A stretch of 64,000 nucleotides of DNA from Ceratothoa steindachneri (taxonomy: Eukaryota > Arthropoda > Malacostraca > Isopoda > Cymothoidae), in NCBI GenBank assembly GCA_963969495.1, contig OZ018321.1:70136286-70200285 (forward strand). Direction: 5' to 3'. The translations under genes and the position numbers were made by a program. Of the stretch, positions 56,586-64,000 are shown piece by piece. The notes beneath the pieces were generated by a model. That model worked only from the letters and a program-made list of their open reading frames with translations, ran no database searches and had not been told where the DNA came from. The first letter of the stretch is position 1, and each line of letters opens with the position of its first letter.

Positions 56586-58889
56586 TTATTGGGGGAGGTT
56601 GGGCTCGCCATGCGAGGCTTTTTCTCCCTCAGGCCTCGAAACCTTAGGCGGGCGCTTTGGCTTTGGAGGCGGGGGGCCCTCTTTTCGAGTAACCACCGTC
56701 TCCGAGCCACTCGCTCCACCTCGGGGCGTGGGCGAAGGAGCCGAAGCTCCTTTGTTGCTGTCCTCCTTTCGGGGGACAGCTTTAGGAACCCCCGAAGATG
56801 GCCTAGCGACCATCTTCAGGGGTGTTGCCTCCTGTGAGTCTAACGACTCGGTGGAGGGGCGTGGCCGTTTCGCCTTGCGGGAAACGGTAACGCTGGGGAA
56901 AGAGGGGGGAGCCCTGGTTTGAGCCGGGGCTGGGTATGAACCCTTTTTGCCGCCAGCTTTACCAGGGGAGCGCCCGGGTTGGGTAGAGCCCGCAGAAAGG
57001 CTCCGAATGGGCGCGGAAACAACCGTGCTCGTTGGCCTGGATGGGCTAGGAGCAGAGGGTGCCTTTCGAACTACTGAGGCATATGACGTCCCAGGCAGAG
57101 CTGGGCGCGCCAGGACCAAGTCCTTAGCCTCGCGGAATGAGAGTCTATCCTGGGCCTGAATGGCCAGGATTTCTTTCTCCAGGAGATATGCACCACATTG
57201 CTTCGAAGAAGCAGGGTGCGGCTCTCCGCAATTGACACACTTGTCCACACACGATTTGGACTTATCGTGTGCGACCTTGGAGCAATTTACACATACTTCC
57301 GGTGACCCCGACTTTGCACGTCTACATGAGCGATTCGTATGGCCGAAGCGGTGACAGTAATAGCACCGTCGCGGAAGTGGCACGAATGCCTTCACGCGGT
57401 AGCGGTACCAACCGGCACGCACCGACTCAGGGAGCTTGTCACAGTCGAACGTGACGAAGAGTGTAGGGGTGGGTCTCGAGGCCCCTCCCTGTTTTCTCAT
57501 CACACGTTCGACTTTGACCGCCCGATGGTCAGCCAGCTCTAGGGTGATGTCCTCAATGGATTAGTCAACGAGTTCCCTCGCATAAACTACTCTTTTTACA
57601 AAGTTCATGGTAGAGTGCGGCGTCACACTCACCGGGGTGCCATGAAGTGTCCGAAGAGCACTTATCTTGGCCGCCTCGGCGGGATTTGCCGCATTCGCCA
57701 GAAGGCTGCCGTCCGAGAAACGGGTCACCTTCGGCTCTCTACCAATTGCACTAGCTAATCCTCTCCTCTGATGGATCATTTTGCCCTTGGACAACATGGT
57801 GCCATCAGTGGAGCGAATAACGAGGAAGCGTTTGAAGCCAGCGGGCTCGAAAACGCCAGGTAACCTCTGAATGAGGGGCCCCGATGTCATCGAGGCTCCG
57901 CCCTGTGCACTCTTGGTCTTAGTCAGGAACTCCGCACACGGGGGGGCAGAGGGGCTGGATGTGCCGATCTTGGCTTGGTCGCCTACCAAAGTGGCAGCAG
58001 ACCTATCCGTCCCCGTAGCCCCCGCGGATGGAGAGGAGCCCCGAGTCTTCTTTGTCTTTCTAGTCTTTTTCTTTTTTGGAGAGAAGGGCGGGGAATGAAC
58101 CCGCTTCTGACCTCCGCCGGCAGAAGCCCCCATGCCAGATGGGCCGGCCTCAGTTAGGTCCCTCTCCGAAATGGAGAAGGTCCTGGTATTCGTGGGGGCA
58201 CCTGTCGGAGGAGATCCCTCCCCTCCTTGTATTGCCTCGGAGCCCTCAGCCGTTTGAGGGGGACCTTGCATAGGGGCGGACTCGGGTTCGGTGCTTGGCG
58301 CCGAGCCCGGATTCCCCCCGATGGAAGGCCCTACCGTCTGAGGCTGGGTCTCCTCAAGGACCATGTCTATCACAGGAGGGGCCTCCAGTTGGCCATCCCC
58401 TCCCAGGACATCGCAGGTCCCCTTGGCAGCGTCAAGAGTCATTTGTGGGGAGGCACAAGCCTTAACCCCGGCAAGGTTTAATATCCTTGCCAGCAGGTCT
58501 TTTGAGGGAAGTGACCGAAGGGGCCTGGCTTCCCTCTCCCCCCTAAGGGGGTTTGTTCTACCGAGCCGCTTACACGACGGGCGGTCGGCAATGGGCTGCC
58601 TGCTTGCTTTCTTGGCAGTCCCCTTAGAAAGAAAAGGAGGGACTGCCGCTGGAAATAAGGAGGTGCCTGAAAGCACCTCCAGAGAAGGGAGTGAGGGGGA
58701 GTCCCCTGCACCCGTAGGCAAAGGAGAGGAGTAAGCCTCCTCTCCGGTTAGAGAAATATGGAGGGTCTCCTGTGCAAGCACAGGGGGGGTGACCTCCATT
58801 TTTTTGCTGGAGCTGCCTGAGGGCGGCTCCGTTGTTCTTGGGGAAGTTGGGGGTTGGGTTTTTTTTGTTTGATCTTCATCATTGGGCAT
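56586..58889 (-). pseudogene. I-like LINE ORF1 (gag-like) with three zinc knuckles
   Basis: The best start is ATG at 58889 in a good context (GTCACCATGC). An earlier GTG-initiated reading from 59000 is less likely. The first two thirds are low-complexity Pro/Ser/Gly-rich with a basic 'KKKKTRKTKKTRG' patch. The conserved part has 'RFLVIRSTDGTMLSK' and 'TPVSVTPHSTMNFVKRVVY', interrupted by an in-frame TAA at 57561-57563. After it come 'WYRYRVKAFVPLPRRCYYC' and the knuckles: 'CYYCHRFGHTNRSC', 'CVNCSKVAHDKSKSC' and 'CVNCGEPHPASSKQC'. The last, CX2CX3HX6C form is typical of arthropod LINE gag proteins. A Pro-rich tail follows. Confidence 0.87.
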
Positions 58890-59405
58890 GGTGACCCTTT
58901 TTATAACACGGGATGCAATAGCGCACACCTCTCGCAGTAGCCCGCACTGCGAGAGGTGCTTACAAGCCCGGCAGAGCCAGGCGCCGCCATTTGGGACCAC
59001 CCCTCCCGCCTGGTGGCCTGGCAGTCCATCGGCATGGCGGCTCCACCTTAAACACGGCGTAAAATATATAGATTGTGAAGAGGAGAGGAAAAGGGATGTG
59101 AGGAAGGTATGGGTGGGGATGAAGCAGGTTTTTAAAAACCAGTTACCCCAGACCGGAGCTCAGAGATTAGGGAACATTGTCCCCTACCCCCTCAGCCCCG
59201 ATGCGGGACGGTTGGCTGAAAGGAAGGTCAGCATCTACCCTGTGAAATTAGAGGCTGACCAGAGAAAGTTGTGGGAGAGGTTGTGTGAAAAGAGAGGAAA
59301 CAAGTGTTTTGAAGGAAGGAAGAGAGGCTAAGCTGGGGCCGGACGGGGTGCTGAGTCCCGTCAGCACGGCGGCCAGGATGGCAAATCGCCGCGCCCCTTA
59401 CGGGG

Positions 59406-59418
59406 TATTAGTGTTTGA
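59406..59418. repeat. Target-site duplication of the I-like LINE (5' side)
   Basis: TATTAGTGTTTGA, identical to 46999-47011. On the minus strand it sits inside the CR1-A ORF1 zinc finger. Confidence 0.85.
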
Positions 59419-59484
59419 GGGAGCGTATATTTCCTTATTAAATGAAGCCCGACAGCGTTCACAATCAAATTTCACGACAGGCAT
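59406..59484 (-). pseudogene. CR1-A ORF1 start, first half of the zinc finger
   Basis: From an ATG at 59484 the minus strand reads 'MPVVKFDCERCRASFNKEI' and runs to the duplication. Its CxxC is completed by the CxxC at 46.97 kb ('VRICRFC'), which is the normal spacing of a small zinc finger once the I-like LINE is taken out. Confidence 0.75.
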
Positions 59485-59639
59485 TTTAAAACACTAAGAT
59501 TGTATAAGATTAATTGAAATTTATGGAGCTAATGGAATATAAAGATAAAAATGAAGAAGAAGAAAAAGAAGAAGAAGAGAGTGTTCAGGTTGTTAAAATA
59601 AAGATTCTATAAAGGGGATTAATATAGGAGGTTAAGTTT

Positions 59640-59960
59640 AGCAAAGGCCGTAGGCCACACCCCGCAGGGATGCCTGTGTAACCAAGCTCTTCGTGTTAAT
59701 GAAGAGAACAGCGGCTTGTATATCTATATGGTAATATTGAATAAGAGGGGCGAACACGGTTTAGGCTTCTAAATCCTCTGATGCTTACTTCTTCGTATCT
59801 TCGTAATAGTGTCTTAGGAGTAATATGTTTATTGCAGAAAGAGTCTATCGCTTTTTATAACGTCACAAAAAGATAATATTTCGACCCACCCGATTCTTCT
59901 ACGCAAGAATTCTTCCATGACTCAATCTTTAAATGTTATGAAACGGACTAAGTACTGTAT
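59640..59960. other. 5' flank of the nested LINE complex
   Basis: No gene seen. The exact 5' end of CR1-A is not resolvable here; purine-rich GAAGAAG runs at 59550-59580 probably belong to its 5' UTR. Confidence 0.4.
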
Positions 59961-59974
59961 CTCACGAGTTTCAC

Positions 59975-60069
59975 AACCTTTTACTAGGTTGTCGTGAGTA
60001 CGGCGACTTATGCCCAAGTAGGCAGTCGCCAGATGGGCTCCTAAAAAAAAAAAACGAAAAAAACCCCCG
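59975..60069 (+). mobile_element. Very short 5'-truncated I-like LINE 3' end
   Basis: The 95-bp insert contains CGGCGACTTATGCCCAAGT and GGCAGTCGCCAGATGGGC. It is about 85% identical by eye to the 3' terminus of the LINE at 47 kb, and is followed by an A-rich tail. A 10-bp duplication CGAGTTTCAC flanks it (59965-59974 and 60070-60079). Confidence 0.8.
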
Positions 60070-60179
60070 CGAGTTTCACGATCCGTTTGAGATTCTTTGA
60101 CTTTTCACACCCCAACACAAAGTCATTCTCATCATCCAAACCCTGTGAAGGTTGTTGTTTTAAGTTCTCGATTTTACCC

Positions 60180-60740
60180 TTTAGTGTGCGGATTAACGAA
60201 GTTTATTAACTTCCTTATTGAACATAAACTTATACAAAAAGAGATGGCTGGTCGACACTTTAATGAACAATTCCAATTTCTTTGTAGTAGAAACGTTATT
60301 TCCCAAGGGATAAAAAAAGTGTCTAAATCGATTTGTTTGCAACAAACTGACACACATATACTGAAATCTTCGAACAGGTAGAAGTCGGCCTAGAACCTTG
60401 GTGGACTGGATTAGTTTTTCGAAATGTGCAGGGAGAAAAATGGCGGCCCACGGAAAACGATGGAATTAGACGAGGCCAAATTCGTTAAGCAAAAGTACAC
60501 TCAAGGGTGTGCTGTCAAAGGTGTGTTGATACTCGGTGGGTTCGAACGAGAATCAAAAAGCACTATTACGGTGCCGGTACCTAGCAGAACTAGTGAAGTC
60601 CTAATAGGATTAATCAAATAACGGATTTTGTCGCTACAAATATTTACCAACCACAATAGAGTAAGATTTTCCTGGCTTTGGGGTTATGTCAGTTATGCTC
60701 ATGTTACTGAAGAAACGTTAAATTTTTTTTCGTTCTGAGA
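60180..60740 (+). pseudogene. ISXO2/Merlin-like transposase remnant
   Basis: 'MELDEAKFVKQKYTQG' followed by 'VKGVLILGGFERESKSTIT' and 'VPVPSRTSEVLIGLIK' (60459-60620) fits the ISXO2-like DDE domain pattern of Merlin/IS1595-type transposases (xEIDExxF, then R-G-RVEG, GGIER, VP, LIPLI). Upstream, 'KFINFLIEHKLIQKEM' fits the usual N-terminal 'L..FL...GLI....' region. Later catalytic blocks are poorly legible ('GYVSYAHVTEETLNFF' near 60685-60740 could be the distal part). Stops between the parts make it dead. Confidence 0.55.
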
Positions 60741-62477
60741 AACCATGGGTAAGGTAAGGTGTAGCAGGTTATCGAAACAAGGTGAGTTTTGGTAATTCTA
60801 CAGATTAACGACGAATACTCGTAATCGGCATAGATCGTGTTACTAAACATTGATAAATAACTTACTGCTCCTGGAAATCTAAATCGATGTTAGGAAAATA
60901 AAATATGATAAACTAATATAAATATTTAAACTAAACTCGTGCGCGTAACTCGTACCGTCTCATGACCATTCAAGGTGGCGCCGTGGTAGAATTCTTGTAT
61001 AATAGAATCAGGTTGAAATATTGTCGTTTTGTGACTTTATAAAGAGTGATAGACTATCTCCGCCATCAAAATATTAGTCCTAGAACACAATACAACGATA
61101 CGGAGAAGTATTACAGGATTTTGTAGCCTAAAACACGTGTATGCGTCTTATTCACATGTGATGTGGCAGGAGAGAGAAAAAATACGTAGTCTTTGCTCGT
61201 CTATTTTCTCATATTGCTTGCATTCATAAACGTTAAAGGAACTTTTTATTGAAGAGAAATAACTTATACTTTAGTTAATACTGTATTCGTTTTCTATAAT
61301 GAAAGAATTACTAATAGAAAATGGTTAGATCTTGGATAACTTATTTGAAACGAAAATAAAGAATTAAATATTAAGAATAGAAAGAATTTTGTATATATTT
61401 TTCTCTAGCGGCAAAAACGACCAGCTTAGAAGAAATTAACATTTTTTCAACGGACCTTATGCCAAGTGCCAAAAAAGTGAAGTACCTGACCCATTTAGTT
61501 AAAGGGAGGCGTGCGATACTATCAACTTACTCTCATTCCGCCATAATACCAAGTATTTTAATAAATAATCTTAGTGAATCACGTATAAAATACTTAATAT
61601 AAATTTGAATATAAATCTCTATTTAACGCCATATATTTCGCGGAACGTTGATCTCTACTGGTGAAAGAAGAAAAACTATTACCCGTTGCATGTTGCTATT
61701 TGGTGGAGGGAGATATTGGTAACTCGAACTAAACATCGTATTACATACCTGTATATTGCATGCCTTATTCGAATTAGTTGGATACTATTTGGGGGAAATG
61801 CTGAGATTTAAATTTTCAGTACGACAACAATGGTATTTTTTACTTTACCGTAATCACTTTTTTGTACATGTTATTACTTCTTCCTGGAGTATTTGCTATG
61901 CTTTGTTTAAATCGGTTTTCTTTTTTGGTGGTCGGAAGGCAAAATGAGGGGAAACAGTTTTATTCCAATTTGGGCGAAATCGGAGTAAACCTCGATTTTG
62001 CCGCATTTCGCCTTCCAACGCCAAAAATGAAGAACAGATTTTGACAAAAGATAGCGCAAGGAAAAATAACCTGAGCTAATATAACCTAGGGGGTTCCACT
62101 ACCTACAACCTAGAAATTCTTTCGTTAACTCGTAGAATAAACAACTCAATAGCACAAAAAAAGCAGCGAATATGGAGCATTTCGCCTTATAAGCACCGGA
62201 AATAAACACCAGATTTGGATAAATAACATCAAGAAATATTTCCAATGCCCATCTTTCACTAGTCATTCGAAATATAATTCACATCCACTACAAGTCATAT
62301 CGCAAAGTTTTCCGAACCCACAAAAGAAACGAATGAAAATTGAGACGAAGTAAGCTTGGTCAAAATTATGCACCCAATGTGACGTCACTGTGCCATATTT
62401 TCGCAAAAGATCATATCCACTACGACGTCATCACAATCAAGGAAGAAAAAAAGTGATTAAATTTTTGTTTAGGTAAG
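60741..62477. other. AT-rich DNA, nothing recognised
   Basis: No gene found. One short inverted repeat is visible: GGAAGGCAAAATG near 61935 and CATTTCGCCTTCC near 62007, 13-bp arms with one mismatch. Confidence 0.5.
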
Positions 62478-62482
62478 ATGGA
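62478..62482. repeat. Target-site duplication of solo LTR (left)
   Basis: ATGGA, repeated at 63639-63643. Confidence 0.6.
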
Positions 62483-63638
62483 TGTGAAATTTAGTCCAAG
62501 AGAGGTCAGAAGGTGCAAACATTCCCAGAAATAGTCTGGCCATATCACCTTAGTTTATGGCCCCCAGAACGTTTAATAAGTTCGAAACCCTGTCGGTCAA
62601 CCCTCCCCCTCCATTGTGCTTGGTTATCATCCTCCAGTGGAAAGTCGAAAACAAGATCCCCCCCCCAAAAAAAAACCCGCTGTGAGGCGCCAGTGACTTG
62701 GGGATGTTTACACGGCTACATTCTGAGTGTGCCATGGGATGCCAGGTGTCTTACGTCTCTCTCCCTAACCCTGTCCCTCGCAGAAACATGCCGTATTTAT
62801 GCGAGCGACTCCATTAATTATCAGCGAGAGTTCTTCCGAAGTCCGTCCGTTACGTTCCCCATCGAGTCGCCGTGTCGACGCCTGTGATCCCTTGCTTGGA
62901 TCTTACCTTCCCAATTCAGGGAGCTAACCGAGATCAACTCTCCGCTCATTCCCTCTGCTCTACAAGGTCCATGTACCTTAACCTCAACCGTGAGACAAGA
63001 GTAAGGAAGTCCGAAAAGTCCTTCCGTGCAGATTCCCATCTGGTCACCAAGCTGACACCAGTCCCTAGAGCGGACTCTCTCCGCCACCCCTTCGTGATTC
63101 CCATTTGGAGGACAACCTGGAACCTGATCTACACTCATCTTCCGCTCTAAGAAGTCCCTCCCGAGGCTTCATCGAATTCACCGCCACTGAGGTAAAACCA
63201 AGGTCACAGTCCCGTGATTTTTCGTCCATTTAATTCACTTCCCGAAAACCCCTGTAATTCCCCGCATTTAATTAATATTATCTCAACCCGCGTTTAGTAA
63301 CCGTTACAATTCCCGGGCTATTCCCATTTATTCCGTGCCAACCTGTATTAACAACTGGTCACTTATTTATTATTATATTAGTTTGCTTAGTTTTCGTGAC
63401 CAATAATAATTTAATTTTTTACTTGTATATTAAAGGTTATTTTAGTAAGAAGTTTTTCTTTCAATAACTCCTGAGCTGAAACGGCAATCTCGATTCCCCC
63501 CTTCTATTGGCCAACCTTGGATTAACGCACTCGAATATAAATTGGACACAAGCCCTTAGCTGGGACTTGCCAGCCTTATCGAATACCCGTAGGCCCCACT
63601 CTGTATGAAGCGTGACACCAGGGGGTCATTCCGCGACA
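62483..63638 (+). repeat. Solo LTR, second gypsy-like family
   Basis: 1156 bp starting TGTGAAATTTAG and ending GGTCATTCCGCGACA, between two ATGGA copies. The start shares TGTGA, and the end shares GTCATTC..CGACA, with the gypsy LTR at 48469. The interior is more GC-rich than its flanks and has no coding frame of note. The combination of TG...CA termini, a family-like end and a 5-bp duplication supports a solo LTR; without another copy in the window it remains a prediction. Confidence 0.65.
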
Positions 63639-63643
63639 ATGGA

Positions 63644-64000
63644 AAAGACTAGCTAAATTTGATGAAAACTTAAAATTTGCATAGGCGCCAGGAGACCCGC
63701 TTATCTCTTTTTTTTACTGTCGTTCTTGTATAGGATTTGTATCCTTATTCTTTCAGGAGATCTTGCTTATTTCATTGTGCGTTATAATCTGATTAGCTTT
63801 GTTTCTTTGTTTGCCATTTGTTTCTTCGATATATAGTTCTTAATCCTTCTCGTAAGGACTTGAATGGTTCATTTACATTTGTTATTGTAGCGGGACGAAA
63901 ATCTGTACTCTAATCCAATCAATCCAACCTGCTTGCTACACTAATTCAGACGTGAGAAATTGAGGGGAAAATGAAATGGATTGTATGTACAGTTCTTTAT
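63644..64000. other. AT-rich DNA to window end
   Basis: Nothing recognised. Confidence 0.5.

Larger units (their letters stand above)
47012..59405 (-). mobile_element. I/R1-like LINE with RNase H, split by a gypsy element
   Basis: Without the gypsy insertion it is about 6.87 kb. It has an ORF1 with three zinc knuckles (58889-56586), an ORF2 with endonuclease and RT (56430-53993) and RNase H (48463-47197), and a 3' UTR ending in an A-rich tail at 47012-47045. It is bounded by 13-bp duplications. GC content is clearly higher than in the surroundings. Domain order and the presence of RNase H favour the I clade or relatives (I, Nimb, R1-like). In-frame stops and frameshifts in both ORFs make it inactive. 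Confidence 0.88.
41827..59640 (-). mobile_element. CR1-family LINE (CR1-A), host of nested insertions
   Basis: Minus-strand LINE whose own sequence occupies about 59640-59406, 46998-46889, 45775-41827. Going 5' to 3' it has an ORF1 with paired-Cys zinc finger and SGNH esterase, and an ORF2 with endonuclease and RT. Its 3' UTR (42300-41827) also ends the copy at 7.0-8.2 kb. The gaps are filled by a plus-strand CR1-like element and by an I-like LINE. Removing these restores the order of ORF1 parts, which shows they inserted later. ORF1 and ORF2 carry frameshifts and stops. The exact 5' end is uncertain. Confidence 0.85.

Overview
Eukaryotic, intron-bearing, AT-rich DNA saturated with retroelements and long (TA)n tracts. 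The mix of CR1-like LINEs, an I/R1-like LINE with an RNase H domain, Penelope-like elements (PLEs), a Ty3/gypsy element, mariners and very long TA microsatellites points to an arthropod. A decapod crustacean is most likely, because the CR1-like reverse-transcriptase fragment at 45.8-46.6 kb looks like those common in shrimp and crab genomes; this is a judgement from memory, not a search. There is no bacterial-style gene organisation. The only convincing host gene is a class A G-protein-coupled receptor in two coding exons (15803-16793 and 17258-17377, + strand).

Layout. 0.6-1.15 kb: eroded RNase H domain of an I-like LINE (-). 2589-3914: complete but dead mariner-type transposon with about 41-bp terminal inverted repeats and TA flanks. 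4.4-5.3 kb: unassigned, weakly coding-like. 5.36-9.89 kb: a polypyrimidine block of about 2.8 kb split by a 5'-truncated CR1 copy and a 220-bp dispersed repeat. 9.9-15.8 kb: nearly empty. 15.8-17.4 kb: the receptor. 17.83-20.31 kb: a PLE with identical 352-bp inverted terminal repeats lying between two (TA)n tracts. 21.6-21.9 kb: a fold-back element, also between (TA)n tracts. 25.4-26.4 kb: CR1-like RT remnant inside A/C-rich DNA. 31.7-33.8 kb: PLE GIY-YIG fragment and a decayed unidentified coding region (-). 34.05-35.24 kb: minisatellite of palindromic units. 35.93-37.30 kb: solo gypsy LTR (-) inside a (TA)n tract. 39.7-41.2 kb: dead mariner (-), itself interrupted.

41.8-59.6 kb is one deeply nested structure. 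The host is a CR1-family LINE on the - strand (CR1-A), with zinc-finger/SGNH-esterase ORF1 and endonuclease/RT ORF2. Its ORF1 is split by a 5'-truncated CR1-like element in the opposite orientation (45.78-46.89 kb) and by an I-like LINE (47012-59405) with a 13-bp target duplication. The I-like LINE is itself split by a Ty3/gypsy LTR element (48469-53987) with a 5-bp target duplication. The order of insertion can therefore be read directly.

59.97-60.07 kb: a 95-bp truncated I-LINE 3' end with its own target duplication. 60.2-60.7 kb: likely ISXO2/Merlin-type transposase remnant. 62483-63638: solo LTR with a 5-bp target duplication. Nearly every transposon reading frame is broken by stops or frameshifts, so little in the window appears able to move on its own. 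The gypsy copy (about 99% identical LTRs) and the PLE (identical ITRs) nevertheless look recent.
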